From Armatimonadota bacterium (lineage in GTDB: Bacteria; Armatimonadota; Fimbriimonadia; Fimbriimonadales; Fimbriimonadaceae): a stretch of DNA of 64,000 nucleotides. Positions within the stretch are counted from its first letter, which is position 1. Every line of letters begins with the position of its first letter. Positions 43,143 to 55,040 of this stretch are shown piece by piece. The stretch covers positions 283,238 through 347,237 of the forward strand of contig JAFDWQ010000003.1 of NCBI GenBank assembly GCA_018268395.1. The letters are read 5' to 3'. Below the pieces are notes generated by a model, which was given only the letters and a program-made list of their open reading frames with translations, did not search any database and was not told the DNA's origin. The position numbers and the translations under genes were made by a program.

Positions 43143-45071
43143 GTGACCATGGTCGCCGCGTGTACCGCTTTGTTGCTGTTCCGGACGTCCGGGCCGCTCG
43201 TCGACGTCAAGACATGGGGGCCTGCTAGGGACGTCGTCCGGCGGTTGGCGACGGCCTCCGGACAGAACCTGACCGTGAGTCCGGAACTCGCCTGGGAGCC
43301 CCTCGTGCTGCGGTTGAAGGGCGCGTCCGTGGTGCAGGTCAAGAGCCGACTGGCGACGGCGCTCGACGCCGAGTGGACGGTGGGCGGGGACGGAGAAGTC
43401 CTTCGACCTTCCGAGGCAGTGTGCTTGGCCCGTCGGACCGCCGAAGCACAGGATTATCAAGACAAAGTCCGTGCGGCACTAGCGATGCCCTACACGAAGG
43501 AGTCGGTCATGAAACTCCTTGAAGAACGGGACCGGGCCGCCGCCGCATGGAGACCGGGCAAGGGGATTGCCGAATCGGTCAGTCCGACCGGTTCGCTCAT
43601 GGACAATTCGCCGAGGCAGCGGTTGGCCATGCGGCTCATCCTCTCGGTCGCTCCGGCAGAATTGGCCGCCTCGACCGACGAAGGCCGCTCGGTCTTTGCT
43701 GCGAGCCCAACGGCACGGCAGCACGGTTTTGAAAGGGACGTCGAGCCCGCGCTGACCGCGTTTCGAGAGGAAGTGACTGTCTGGGAACAAGCCGGATGCC
43801 GCCCCGAACTCCAAGCGGACGTCTTGAAGACGGCCCTGTCCGGATCCGTGCCCGTCTTGGAGTTCCTGCGGCAGGGGCCGATCGGATCCAGCCTTGTTTC
43901 CGTGCGGTGGAAGATGCCCTCTGGTCTTTACCAACCGACTTCGCGCAGCGTCGTCACACAAGCGTTCGGCTCCATCGCCGCGGTTCGAAACGGTGCGACG
44001 GCACTCAGGATTGGGCTTTCGGGCGACGACAAAGCCAAGATCTCTGAGTTACGGGCGGTGCAGTCCAAAGGCGTCGACGCTGTGGGTGTCGAGGGCGTCC
44101 TCAAGTTGCCCGACGGCACCGACCTCTTCGACCGCATCGTGTCCAGGGCCATGATTTCGGTCGCCGAGAGGCAGAAGCTGAACCTGGTCGCCGTCGTTCC
44201 GGATTCGATGCGGACGTCCACTCTCGAAACGGCCCGACAGGGGTTTCCCCTCTCCTTCGACTTCACTCGGAGCGCCGACTCCTTCGTCTTCGTCGTGTCG
44301 TCGGACGGGACGTGGACGACTTTCCGGCCCAGCGACCCGACTTCGGAGCGGAAGGCACGCGTACCTCGACACGACGCTTACAGCCTGTCACGTAAGGTTT
44401 TCGCCGGGGGATCCCTCGACGTCGCGCCCATTTATGACTTTGCAGCGAAGCACCCCGATGTGGGGCCGTTCGGCCGTGCGCTGTACATCGATGGGTTGAT
44501 GAAGGCCGTCGACCCGTACTCCAACGCGCTCCATCTGTACTCCGATTGGCAAGAGATGTCGTTGATCGGGATGCTGTCGGCAGACCGCGGTCATGAAGGG
44601 CGGTTGACCGACCCGAGGACGTCGGAACAGGCGTGGCGGGTCTTCGGTAGCTTCACGTCCGAATTGCGCGTGCCCACGAGGAACGGCGGAGCCTTCGAGC
44701 CGACGGACGCCTTTTCGGACGGGTTCGGGGACGCGGCCCTCTACCTTACGAGAGACGACCGTCCGACGCTTCTCACGTGGTCTAAGATCGCGGGAGAGTG
44801 GATGTGCGTCCGTGAAACGCGGACGGTAGAGATCGCGCTGGAGCAGTCCGGTAGGACCTCCCAACCGGGGTCAAAGCCGATCTCGAACCGATATTCGACG
44901 GCGAAGACGGAGACGGTTTCGATCGTCTTAAAGGCTCAAGGGCGGGAATACCCCTTTGTCGCCGTTCGAATCCGCAAGGCGGACGCGGGAGCCCGTCCCG
45001 TACTCTGGAAGAAGTTGCCGGCCACGGTCGTCGCCGAAATCCAGAGTCACATCGACCGGCTTAAGAAGTGA
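43143..45071 (+). CDS. hypothetical exported protein with STN-like N-terminal domain
   Basis: 642 residues. The N-terminal 80 residues (VVRRLATASGQNLTVSPELA to VKSRLATALDAEWTV) match the secretin/TonB short N-terminal domain pattern, seen in protein-protein docking modules. A short hydrophobic start (MVAACTALLLF) may be a signal peptide. The remaining 550 residues are unrecognised and mostly soluble. ATG 43149 is an alternative start. It converges on holB. Confidence 0.75.
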   Translation: MTMVAACTALLLFRTSGPLVDVKTWGPARDVVRRLATASGQNLTVSPELAWEPLVLRLKGASVVQVKSRLATALDAEWTVGGDGEVLRPSEAVCLARRTAEAQDYQDKVRAALAMPYTKESVMKLLEERDRAAAAWRPGKGIAESVSPTGSLMDNSPRQRLAMRLILSVAPAELAASTDEGRSVFAASPTARQHGFERDVEPALTAFREEVTVWEQAGCRPELQADVLKTALSGSVPVLEFLRQGPIGSSLVSVRWKMPSGLYQPTSRSVVTQAFGSIAAVRNGATALRIGLSGDDKAKISELRAVQSKGVDAVGVEGVLKLPDGTDLFDRIVSRAMISVAERQKLNLVAVVPDSMRTSTLETARQGFPLSFDFTRSADSFVFVVSSDGTWTTFRPSDPTSERKARVPRHDAYSLSRKVFAGGSLDVAPIYDFAAKHPDVGPFGRALYIDGLMKAVDPYSNALHLYSDWQEMSLIGMLSADRGHEGRLTDPRTSEQAWRVFGSFTSELRVPTRNGGAFEPTDAFSDGFGDAALYLTRDDRPTLLTWSKIAGEWMCVRETRTVEIALEQSGRTSQPGSKPISNRYSTAKTETVSIVLKAQGREYPFVAVRIRKADAGARPVLWKKLPATVVAEIQSHIDRLKK

Positions 45072-45083
45072 CAAGAAGGCGTC

Positions 45084-45953
45084 TTAGGGCCGAAGGACAG
45101 CCGTCCACAGTCGGTCGAAAACGAGTCCCGGGTTGGCGTTGCCGACGATCAACCGATGGGCTTCGACCGCGGCTTGGGCCCGCTCTGGATCGTCCGGTCG
45201 TCGGTGAAGGAGCCATGCGGCGACGCAACGCGTCACTTCGGTGTTCGCAACGCGCGCGTTCGACTTTTGCGCCGAGGCAAGGGACTCTCCGATGCCTCGA
45301 CACCTTTCGGAGAGGGCGATCGCAGCCCCGAACGGTGCGTCGAGGGACGACTCGAGGAGCGACCATAGCTTCTCATAGAGCTCACGATGCGATTCGACCC
45401 TGGCGAGCAGCCCCGGAGTCGGGCCGAAGGCGCGGAGCATCGGGTCGTCAGAAGGCGGCTGGCTCGTCATCGCCACGTTCAGGCACCTCGACCGGATCGT
45501 CGGGAGCAACCTGCCGAACTCGGCGGTCGTCAAGACGAGCCTGGCGTAGTCCGGAGGCTCTTCGAGGGTCTTGAGAAGGGCGTTCGCAGCATCGGCGTTC
45601 ATGCGGTCGGCCCTCTCGATCCAGACCACTTTGCTGCGGGCCATCAACGGGCGCATGCGTAGGAATTCCAAGATCGTCGGATCCGGTGCGTCCTCATCAC
45701 GCTTGTTACGGGCGGGAGGGTGGACGGCACCGACCTTGATCAACGACGACGGGCCCCAAGGGGCCACGTGCATGAAGTCGACGCACCGTCGGGTCTCGAA
45801 CGCCCTGCAAACGGCGCACTCGCCGCACCCGCCTTGGGGACAAAGCCATTTCTGGGCGAGGCCTACGGCGGCGTCCTCCGGTCCGGACCCTTCGGAGCCG
45901 TAGAAGAGGACGGCGTGGGATCCAGAGTAGCGGTCCAGGTCAATACCGGACAA
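45084..45953 (-). CDS. holB: DNA polymerase III delta' subunit-like clamp-loader protein
   Basis: 289 residues from TTG 45953, chosen because GGAGG lies 9 nt upstream. AVLFYGSEGSGPEDAA stands at the P-loop position but is degenerate, as in delta' proteins. The zinc-binding cluster is CPQGGCGECAVCRAF. KVVWIERADRMNADAANALLKTLEEPP is the clamp-loader hallmark, followed by LLPTIRSRC. Delta' helps load the sliding clamp and does not hydrolyse ATP. It overlaps the end of darA by 14 nt; darA-holB adjacency is also conserved in Firmicutes (tmk-darA-holB). Confidence 0.92.
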   Translation of the reverse strand: MSGIDLDRYSGSHAVLFYGSEGSGPEDAAVGLAQKWLCPQGGCGECAVCRAFETRRCVDFMHVAPWGPSSLIKVGAVHPPARNKRDEDAPDPTILEFLRMRPLMARSKVVWIERADRMNADAANALLKTLEEPPDYARLVLTTAEFGRLLPTIRSRCLNVAMTSQPPSDDPMLRAFGPTPGLLARVESHRELYEKLWSLLESSLDAPFGAAIALSERCRGIGESLASAQKSNARVANTEVTRCVAAWLLHRRPDDPERAQAAVEAHRLIVGNANPGLVFDRLWTAVLRP

Positions 45954-46269
45954 AGCGGTCGACCTCCAAGACGAACGCGACCGCCCCGCCAACCGGAACC
46001 TTCACGGGACTGCCGAGGAACGGTCCGCCTGGAGCGGCTTCGAGCGGAGCGACGTTCACGACCTGTTCCCTGGCGCAACAGTTGGCTTGGACGAGGACCA
46101 TGAGGGGATCGACAAGGTCGTCCTCGACACCGATGAGAAGGGTCGAGTTGCCTTCGCGCAGGAAGCCGCCCGTCGAACCGATGACCGTGAACTTGAAGCC
46201 CTCCTTGACGAGCGCATCGCCGAGGCGGTTGCGATCCCGGTTGTGGACGACGCACACCACGAGCTTCAT
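45940..46269 (-). CDS. darA: cyclic-di-AMP receptor, PII-like (DarA/PstA)
   Basis: A 109-residue PII-like protein. MKLVVCVVHNRDRNRLGDAL is the conserved start; FKFTVIGSTGGFLREGNSTLLIGVED contains the G-S-T-G-G-F-L loop and the T-L-L-I-G-V strand that bind c-di-AMP in DarA/PstA. It lacks the PII T-loop residues for GlnK function. It forms an operon with holB and is divergent from the potassium-uptake operon, which in other bacteria is a c-di-AMP target. AGAAGGA is 3 nt before the ATG and CATAAT 9 nt before. Confidence 0.93.
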   Translation of the reverse strand: MKLVVCVVHNRDRNRLGDALVKEGFKFTVIGSTGGFLREGNSTLLIGVEDDLVDPLMVLVQANCCAREQVVNVAPLEAAPGGPFLGSPVKVPVGGAVAFVLEVDRFVRY

Positions 46270-46278
46270 GTTCCTTCT

Positions 46279-46284
46279 ATTATG
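46279..46284 (-). promoter_or_regulatory. -10-like hexamer for darA
   Basis: CATAAT on the minus strand, 9 nt before ATG 46269. Confidence 0.4.
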
Positions 46285-46399
46285 GTCCGACACCCTTTGC
46301 GTCGAACGAGCGGGCGTCGGCGGGGCGTCGCCGGCGCGGGCTCCAGAGTGAGGAATCTTGAGCAAATCCTGAGGCGTACGACGAAATGCTGATGCGGGC

Positions 46400-46405
46400 T
46401 TGACA
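46400..46405 (+). promoter_or_regulatory. -35-like TTGACA before the kdp operon
   Basis: A perfect TTGACA box, 30 nt before GTG 46430. No good -10 is seen 16-18 nt downstream (the position reads TTGAGG). It could need an activator such as KdpE; this is inference. Confidence 0.3.
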
Positions 46406-46429
46406 TTCCCGTACCGCAAAACTTGAGGC

Positions 46430-47191
46430 GTGAAAGAACGCCTATCGTTCGTTATCGCGGCAGGGCTCGCGGTCGCGGGCGCCCATGCTCAAGACGGCTA
46501 TCCGATCAGTACGGACCGGCCGAGCTTTTCCGACGGCACCGGGATCGTTCCGATGGGTCGGTGGCAGATCGAGTCCGGATTCACCTTCACCAAGGTGGAC
46601 AAGTCCGAGTTCAAGACCTTCGGCGAGTTCCTTCTTCGCTATCCGTTGCACGAAAGGGTCGAACTGCGACTGAGCAACTTGAGCTATGGACGCGCGAACG
46701 TCGCCGGAGGCGGCGGCTCGGGATGGCTCGATCCCGTGGTCGGCGTGAAGTACCGCTTCCAGACAGGAGTCACGGGCAAGACGCCGGATTTGGCCGTCAT
46801 CGCCCAGACGTCGCTCCCCATGGGTGACCGCGACTTCCGGACCGACGCCCACCAGCCCACCTTAAAGTTCGCCGGCTACTACCAAGCCGATGCGGACGAC
46901 GGGTTCGGCTGGAACGTGGTCTGGTCGAGGCTGGGTTCCGACCCGAGCGACTTCGACCAGTGGGCGTTCGGCGGCTATTGGTCCAGGACGGTCAACGCCA
47001 AGACGGGCGCGTTCGCCGAGATCTATCACCTGACGCCTGTCTCGAACGGGGGGGCCGACGCGACGTATGCCGATTTCGGCGTCGTCTACCTGCTCGACAA
47101 GGCGACCCAGGTCGACTTTCGGGTCGGATCGGGTTTCGACCAGAAGCGCGACGGTTGGTTCGTCGGTGCGGGGATCGGTTTCCGATTCTAA
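46430..47191 (+). CDS. outer-membrane beta-barrel protein at head of kdp operon
   Basis: 253 residues from GTG 46430. Signal peptide KERLSFVIAAGLAVAGAHAQ. DGYPISTDRPSFSDGTGIVP is the start typical of the 'transporter/MetA-pathway phenol degradation' barrel family. Alternating-hydrophobic strands follow, ending with GWFVGAGIGFRF, whose terminal Phe is the BAM recognition signature. It probably forms a small outer-membrane channel. Only 12 nt separate it from the next gene, so it is likely co-transcribed with kdp. An associated porin in a kdp operon is not standard. Confidence 0.85.
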   Translation: MKERLSFVIAAGLAVAGAHAQDGYPISTDRPSFSDGTGIVPMGRWQIESGFTFTKVDKSEFKTFGEFLLRYPLHERVELRLSNLSYGRANVAGGGGSGWLDPVVGVKYRFQTGVTGKTPDLAVIAQTSLPMGDRDFRTDAHQPTLKFAGYYQADADDGFGWNVVWSRLGSDPSDFDQWAFGGYWSRTVNAKTGAFAEIYHLTPVSNGGADATYADFGVVYLLDKATQVDFRVGSGFDQKRDGWFVGAGIGFRF

Positions 47192-47203
47192 CGGAGCTTG
47201 ACA

Positions 47204-47308
47204 ATGCAAGACCTCTTCTATCTCATGGTCGCGGTGGGCTTCTTCGCCTTGGCCGCCGGCGCCACGCTTTGGCTTAGAAAACTGCAGCCGGAGAACGGCG
47301 ATGAGTGA
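47204..47308 (+). CDS. 34-residue single-span membrane peptide upstream of kdpF
   Basis: MQDLFYLMVAVGFFALAAGA then TLWLRKLQPENGDE: one membrane helix and a short charged tail. CGGAG lies 8 nt before ATG 47204. It overlaps kdpF by 8 nt. Size, position and topology resemble KdpF, so it may be a second small subunit or regulator of the Kdp pump. No family assigned. Confidence 0.7.
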   Translation: MQDLFYLMVAVGFFALAAGATLWLRKLQPENGDE

Positions 47309-47387
47309 ATACGTTTGGATCTCTCTCGTTTCGCTCGGGCTCTTGGCCTACTTGTTCTACGCCCTGATCAAACCGGAGAAGTTCTGA
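47301..47387 (+). CDS. kdpF: KdpF small subunit of potassium-transporting ATPase
   Basis: 28 residues, MSEYVWISLVSLGLLAYLFY then ALIKPEKF. The LxYLxxxLxxPEKF pattern is the KdpF signature. GGAGA lies 6 nt before the ATG. KdpF stabilises the KdpABC complex in the inner membrane. Confidence 0.92.
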   Translation: MSEYVWISLVSLGLLAYLFYALIKPEKF

Positions 47388-47388
47388 G

Positions 47389-49172
47389 ATGACGATGAAC
47401 GGGTTCCTCCAGATCGCGCTGTACTTCCTGCTGATCTTGGCGGTGGCCAAGCCGATGGGCTTGTTCTTGACCAAAGTCTTCAACGGTGAACGGACGTTCC
47501 TATCACCCGTCCTCGGTTGGTTCGAGCGCGGGGTCCTGAAGCTACTCGGGGTCCGAGAGGACGACGACCAGCCCTGGTGGAAGTACGCCTTGTCGATGCT
47601 GGCCTTCAGCCTCGTTTCGCTCGTGGCGACCTATGCTCTCTTGCGCCTTCAGGGCGTTCTGCCGTTGAACCCGCAGCACTTCGGTGCGAAGCAGATGCCG
47701 GAGCACCTCGCGTTCAACACGGCGGTCTCGTTCACCTCGAACACGAACTGGCAGGCGTATTCGCCGGAAGTGACGCTGAGCTACCTGTCGAACATGGTGG
47801 CGCTCGCGATGCACAACTGGGCGTCGGCGGCGGTCGGGATCGCGATCGCGGTCGCCTTGGTGCGCGGCTTCGCGCGTAAGAGCGCGTCGGGTATCGGCAA
47901 TTTTTGGGTGGACTGCGTAAGGTGCACGGTCTACGTGCTCCTGCCGATCTCGCTGATCGGTGCTCTCGTCTTCGTCTCGCAGGGCGTTCCGCAGAACTTC
48001 CTGCCGTACACCGAAGTGACGACCTTAGAGGGCGCGAAGCAGACGATCGCTATGGGGCCGGTGGCCTCGCAAGAGGTCATCAAGCAGCTCGGGACGAACG
48101 GGGGCGGGTTCTTTAACGCGAACTCTTCGCACCCGTTCGAAAACCCGACCGCGTTCAGCGACCTGTTCACGAAGTTCCTGATCTTCCTGATCCCGGCCGG
48201 ACTGACCACCATGTTCGGCAAGATGGTCGGGAACGTCCGTGCAGGCTGGGCGGTGTTCGCCGCGATGTCCGCATTGTTCCTCGCCGGGGCGGCCGTCTCG
48301 ACCGTCGCGGAGCAAAGCGGCAATCCTCATTTCACGCGACTCGGTGTCGAAGCCGCGAACATGGAAGGCAAAGAAGTCCGTTTCGGCATTCCTGCATCGA
48401 CTTTGTTCGCGACCGTGACGACAGGCGCCAGTTGCGGCGCCGTCAACTCGATGCACGACTCGTACACGCCGCTCGGCGGACTTGTGCCGTTGTTCAACAT
48501 GCAGACGGGAGAGGTCGTGTTCGGCGGCGTCGGTGCCGGACTCTACGGCATGCTGGTGTTCGCCATCTTGGCCGTCTTCATCGGAGGCCTGATGGTCGGC
48601 CGGACGCCCGAGTATCTCGGGAAGAAGATCCAGAAGTTCGAGGTCCAGATGTCGATGCTCGCCATCCTCGTCTGCGCGGCGAGCATCCTATGCTTCACGT
48701 CGGTCGCCAGCGTCGCGGAATTCCCGAAGGATGGGCCGCAAGCGGCCCTTAATACCTGGCCAGGCTCGGCGTACGGAGGTGCGGACAACGCCTACGGCCC
48801 GGCTTCGGCGAACATCAATAACTCTGGCGCCCACGGTTTCAGCGAGATCCTCTACGGGTACTCCTCGCAGACCGCCAATAACGGTTCGGCCTTCGCAGGC
48901 ATCACCTGGAACACCCCGTTCTACAACTTCACGGGCGGTCTTGCGATGCTCTTCGGACGCTTCCTGATGATCCTGCCGATCTTGGCGATCGCAGGCAACC
49001 TCGCACGGAAGAAAGCGGTGCCAGTGACCGCAGGGACGTTCCCCACCGACGGCGGCACGTTCGTCGTGCTGCTCGTCGGGGTCGTCCTGCTGGTCGGTGC
49101 CCTGACCTATCTTCCTGCTCTCGCGCTCGGCCCCATCGTCGAGCACTTTCAAATGAACGGACTCCAAACGAA

Positions 49173-49176
<4 letters not shown>
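47389..49176 (+). CDS. kdpA: potassium-transporting ATPase subunit KdpA
   Basis: A 595-residue channel-like subunit that selects and conducts K+. Family motifs are [19 protein letters not shown] (first selectivity-filter region), [40 protein letters not shown] and [12 protein letters not shown]. About ten membrane helices are visible. It starts 1 nt after kdpF and its stop overlaps kdpB (ATGA). It acts with KdpB, KdpC and KdpF in the inner membrane under K+ limitation. Confidence 0.98.
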
Positions 49177-51275
<2,099 letters not shown>

Positions 51276-51279
51276 GACC

Positions 51280-51960
51280 ATGACGACACAACCTTCGTTG
51301 CAATCCGAAACCGCTGCGAAAGCCGCTACGACCCGTTCACCGATCGTCTGGCCGGCGATCGGAATGACCCTGTTCTTCGTCGTGTTCACCGGGCTTGTCT
51401 TCCCCTTTGCGGTGTACGGCCTCTCCCAGGTCCTGTTCCCGAACCAAGCGAACGGCAGTCTGATCAAAGATGCCAAGGGCCAGGTCGTCGGATCGGCGGT
51501 TTTGGGACAGGACTTCGCAAGGCCGGAGTACTTCCACCCCAGACCGTCTGCCGCAGGAAGCGGATACGATGCGGCCAATTCGAGCGGCACCAACCTTGGC
51601 CCGACCAGCGACAAACTGATCAACGGCATTGCCGACGATCCGAAGACCAAGGACGTCGACGAATCGTTCGCCGGAGTGAAGCAACTGGCCGAAGCCTATA
51701 GGGCCGAAAACGGCTTGCCTGCCGACACGAAGCTGCCTTCGGACGCCGTGACGCGGTCCGCGAGCGGGCTCGATCCGCACATTTCTGTGGAAAACGCGCT
51801 GTTGCAGGCGGCGCGGGTCGCCCGCGAGCGGAACCTGAGCGTAGCCAAAGTGCGGGCGTTGATCACGGCGTCGACAGACCCGCGGTTCGCCGGCGTCTTC
51901 GGCGAGCCGGCTGTCCACGTCCTGCGCTTGAACATGGCCTTAGACCGCGGAGGGCCCTGA
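51280..51960 (+). CDS. kdpC: potassium-transporting ATPase subunit KdpC
   Basis: A 226-residue single-span protein. The helix is at about residues 22-45 ([21 protein letters not shown]). A periplasmic domain follows with [36 protein letters not shown], and the C-terminal [21 protein letters not shown] and [16 protein letters not shown]. KdpC aids K+ affinity of the complex. ATG 51280 is preferred over TTG 51268, which lies inside the kdpB end. Confidence 0.96.
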   Translation: MTTQPSLQSETAAKAATTRSPIVWPAIGMTLFFVVFTGLVFPFAVYGLSQVLFPNQANGSLIKDAKGQVVGSAVLGQDFARPEYFHPRPSAAGSGYDAANSSGTNLGPTSDKLINGIADDPKTKDVDESFAGVKQLAEAYRAENGLPADTKLPSDAVTRSASGLDPHISVENALLQAARVARERNLSVAKVRALITASTDPRFAGVFGEPAVHVLRLNMALDRGGP

Positions 51961-51962
51961 CT

Positions 51963-52349
51963 GTGGACCGCCCGTTCCGCGTGCTGTGCTTCGAAGGACT
52001 GCCGGCATCGTTCGTGGCGATGGCGAAGGGGGAACTCCAGAAAGCCGGGCGCATCGTGTTCTTGTGCCTGATGGGGGTCGGCGAACCGTCGGAGGGAGTC
52101 CGCAACGCCTGGGAGAAGTCCGTGCAACCCGACTGGCCCGACGCCCATCTGTTCGTACTCCGGACGAAACCGGGTTCGTCCGACGACGACCTTCGCGCGT
52201 TCGTCGCCGAACTCGCGGCGCGCCACCGGGAGATCGACCTTCTCGTGCTAGCCGACGATGCCGGGCTCCGGTCGAGCCGACGCCTCGCCGTCAGGTTGGA
52301 GCGGCTGAGCGCGTCCTTACCCGAGAGCACGGTCGTGAGGCGCGTTTGA
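51963..52349 (+). CDS. unknown protein between kdpC and kdpD
   Basis: 128 residues from GTG 51963, 2 nt after kdpC, with GGAGGG about 9 nt upstream. Alpha/beta pattern: FRVLCFEGLPASF, KAGRIVFLCLMGVGEP, DAHLFVLRTKPGSSDDDLRAFVAE, IDLLVLADDAGLRSS. This strand order suggests a small Rossmann-like or receiver-like fold without the catalytic Asp set. No membrane span. Position implies a role in Kdp regulation; no family recognised. Confidence 0.7.
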   Translation: MDRPFRVLCFEGLPASFVAMAKGELQKAGRIVFLCLMGVGEPSEGVRNAWEKSVQPDWPDAHLFVLRTKPGSSDDDLRAFVAELAARHREIDLLVLADDAGLRSSRRLAVRLERLSASLPESTVVRRV

Positions 52350-52376
52350 CACGGGGTGCTAACCTGAACGAGGAGC

Positions 52377-55040
52377 ATGCGCGCTAGACCGGACCCCGAT
52401 GCTCTCTTGGCACGGCTGGGCCACGAAGAAGCCCGGGCCAAACGGGGCCGACTGAAGGTCTATCTCGGAATGGCTGCGGGCGTCGGCAAGACGTACAGCA
52501 TGCTCCAAGCCGCGCAAGAGGACCGGAAGCGGGGCGTCGAGGTCGTCATCGGATACCTTGAACCGCACGGTCGCGCCGAAACGGAGGCGATGGCCGACGG
52601 TCTTGAACGGATGCCCTTGAAAGGCCTTGAGCACAACGGGGTCACCTTCAACGAGTTCGACGTGGACGCGGCCCTTGTTCGCCGGCCGTCGCTGCTTCTC
52701 GTGGACGAGCTCGCCCACACCAACGCTACGGGGAGCCGCCACAAAAAGCGATGGCAGGACGTCGAGGAACTCCTTCGGGCCGGCATCAATGTCGCTACGA
52801 CGGTCAATGTCCAACACCTCGAAAGCCTGAACGACGTAGTGGCGCAGATCACGGGGATCCGCGTCGCCGAGACCGTCCCGGACGCCCTCGTCGCTCAGGC
52901 CGATGAGGTCGAACTCGTCGACATCCCGCCGGAAGAACTCGTCCAGAGGCTCAGGGAAGGCAAAGTCTACGTCCCAGAGAAGGTCGAACACGCCTTAACG
53001 CACTTCTTCAAGCGACCGAACCTGCTCGCCCTCCGAGAACTCGCCCTCCGGCACACCGCAGAGCGCGTGGAGCTGGACGTCCGGACGGCCAGGGCCGCAG
53101 AAGGATCGGTCCAGCCTTGGGCGACCAACGAGCGCATCCTCGTCTGTATCGCTCCGAACAAGATGGGGACGCGCATCGTCAGGGCGGCCAAGCGGATGGC
53201 GGGCGCCCTCCATGCCGGACTGATCGCCGTGTACGTCGAGAGTCCTCGACAAGCCGCACTGTCCGACCGCGACCGCCTCTTCGCGTCCGAAGCCGTCCGG
53301 CTTGCCGAGAGCTTGGGCGCCGAGACGCTGATGCTGAGCGGGCAGGACATCGCGGCGGAGATCGTCCGCGCGGCCCAAGAGCACAACGCGACGATGATCG
53401 TCGTCGGAAAGCCCGTCCGACCCCCATGGAGAGAGTTCCTTTTCGGATCCGTCGTCGCCTCCATCGTCCGCGCGAGCGGGGACATCGACGTCCACGTCAT
53501 TACGGGCGGCGACGACCTCGGTACGCCGATCCGGTTGGCTCCGCGCACCGAAAGGCACGACTGGCAAGGATTTGCCACCGCGGTCGTCGTGACGGCATTG
53601 GCGACCGTGGTCAACCTTTTGGTGGCAGGGGGCCTCTCGCTCGTCAACCACGTGATGCTGTACTTGCTCGGCGTCGTCTTCGTCGCGGCCAGGCACGGGC
53701 GGACAGCCGCCGTCGTCGCATCGCTTCTGAGCGTGCTGGCGTTCGATTTTACGCTCGTGCCTCCACGATGGACGTTCGCGGTCGACGACGCCGAGTACCT
53801 TCTCACCTTCGTCGTCATGTTGGTCGTCGGTGTGCTCGTCAGCAGCCTGACCTCGCGCTTGCGCGATCAGTCCGGGGCCGCATCCGACCGGGAACGCCGC
53901 ACCGCCGCGCTCTACGACTTGAGCCGCAAACTTTCGAGCACCCGGAGCCGCCACGAGATCGGCGATTATGCCGCAGGCAAAGTCCGCGAAGTCCTCGGAT
54001 GCGACGTCGCCGTTCTCGTCCGGAGCCGTTCGACAGGCAAGCTTTTCCCGGCTCCCGAGTCGAGGTCCGGCTTCGAGAAGGCCGCGAACGAAACGGTCGT
54101 CGCCGAGTGGGTCTTGGAGCACGGCATCCGGGCAGGCCGGGGGACCGACACCCTTTCCGGGGCCGAGGGGCTCTATGTCCCCCTCAATGCAGAGTCAGGG
54201 TGCGTCGGCGTGATGGCGCTTCAGACGAGCGTGGCAGGCGAGGATCCCCGACAACGCCACCTTCTCGAAGCCATCGCCAGCCAACTCGCGGTCGCGATCG
54301 AGCGCACGAACCTGGCCAAAGACTCTCACGAAGCCTCCATCGCCGTCGAGCAGGAAAGGCTTCGGAACAGCCTGCTGAGTTCGGTCTCGCACGACCTCCG
54401 ATCGCCTCTCGCCGTCATCGCTGGAGCCGCGGAGAGCCTGGCTTCGAGCCCCTCGGTCCTCGGTCGCGACAAGGAGCTCGCCGATGCCGTGCTGACCGAG
54501 GCCAACCGCCTGGAACGGCAAGTCCGAAACCTGCTCGACATGACCCGAATGGAGTCCGGTACCGTAGTCCTCGACCGTCAATGGCAGTCGCTCGAGGAAC
54601 TCGTCGGTTCTGCGGTCGAGCGCACCGAACCCCTTCTTGGCCCGCGTCCTCTCAGTGTGGGACTCGATCCCGACATGCCGCTGATCGAAGTGGACGGCGT
54701 CCTGATCGAACAGGTCTTCGTCAACCTTTTGGAGAACGCTGCCCGTCACACCCTGCCCACGACCCACGTGTGGATCCACGGCTCGCGAACGCCGGGGGGC
54801 GTCCAGGTGGAGTTCGCCAACGACGGCCCTTCAATCGAGGGCGGTGCGTCGGACAGCCTCTTCCAACGCTTCCAGAAGGGTCCGAACCGTGAAGGATTCG
54901 GGCTCGGTCTGGCGATCTGCAAAGCGATCGTGGACGCTCACGGCGGGACCATTACGGCTCTGGACCGGAGTGGCGGCGGCGTCGTCTTCCGGATCGGGCT
55001 GCCTGTCGACGGTCAACCGCCCGAGGTGCCACATGGCTGA
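52377..55040 (+). CDS. kdpD: sensor histidine kinase KdpD
   Basis: 887 residues in the standard order: N-terminal KdpD domain with Walker A-like GMAAGVGKT (31-39) and VDELAHTNATGSRHKKRWQD; Usp domain (ILVCIAPNKMGTRIVRAAKR, about 247-370); four membrane helices (about 400-490); GAF domain (about 515-640); then H-box SVSHDLRSPLAVIAG with His near 671, N-box NLLENAARH and G2 FGLGLAICKAIVDAHGG. It senses K+ supply and phosphorylates KdpE. The SxS Usp motif that binds c-di-AMP in S. aureus KdpD is not present (APN instead). It overlaps kdpE. Confidence 0.97.
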   Translation: MRARPDPDALLARLGHEEARAKRGRLKVYLGMAAGVGKTYSMLQAAQEDRKRGVEVVIGYLEPHGRAETEAMADGLERMPLKGLEHNGVTFNEFDVDAALVRRPSLLLVDELAHTNATGSRHKKRWQDVEELLRAGINVATTVNVQHLESLNDVVAQITGIRVAETVPDALVAQADEVELVDIPPEELVQRLREGKVYVPEKVEHALTHFFKRPNLLALRELALRHTAERVELDVRTARAAEGSVQPWATNERILVCIAPNKMGTRIVRAAKRMAGALHAGLIAVYVESPRQAALSDRDRLFASEAVRLAESLGAETLMLSGQDIAAEIVRAAQEHNATMIVVGKPVRPPWREFLFGSVVASIVRASGDIDVHVITGGDDLGTPIRLAPRTERHDWQGFATAVVVTALATVVNLLVAGGLSLVNHVMLYLLGVVFVAARHGRTAAVVASLLSVLAFDFTLVPPRWTFAVDDAEYLLTFVVMLVVGVLVSSLTSRLRDQSGAASDRERRTAALYDLSRKLSSTRSRHEIGDYAAGKVREVLGCDVAVLVRSRSTGKLFPAPESRSGFEKAANETVVAEWVLEHGIRAGRGTDTLSGAEGLYVPLNAESGCVGVMALQTSVAGEDPRQRHLLEAIASQLAVAIERTNLAKDSHEASIAVEQERLRNSLLSSVSHDLRSPLAVIAGAAESLASSPSVLGRDKELADAVLTEANRLERQVRNLLDMTRMESGTVVLDRQWQSLEELVGSAVERTEPLLGPRPLSVGLDPDMPLIEVDGVLIEQVFVNLLENAARHTLPTTHVWIHGSRTPGGVQVEFANDGPSIEGGASDSLFQRFQKGPNREGFGLGLAICKAIVDAHGGTITALDRSGGGVVFRIGLPVDGQPPEVPHG

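Noticed and set aside
52377-55040. KdpD as a direct c-di-AMP sensor
   Set aside because: The SxS motif of the Usp domain in S. aureus KdpD reads APN here.
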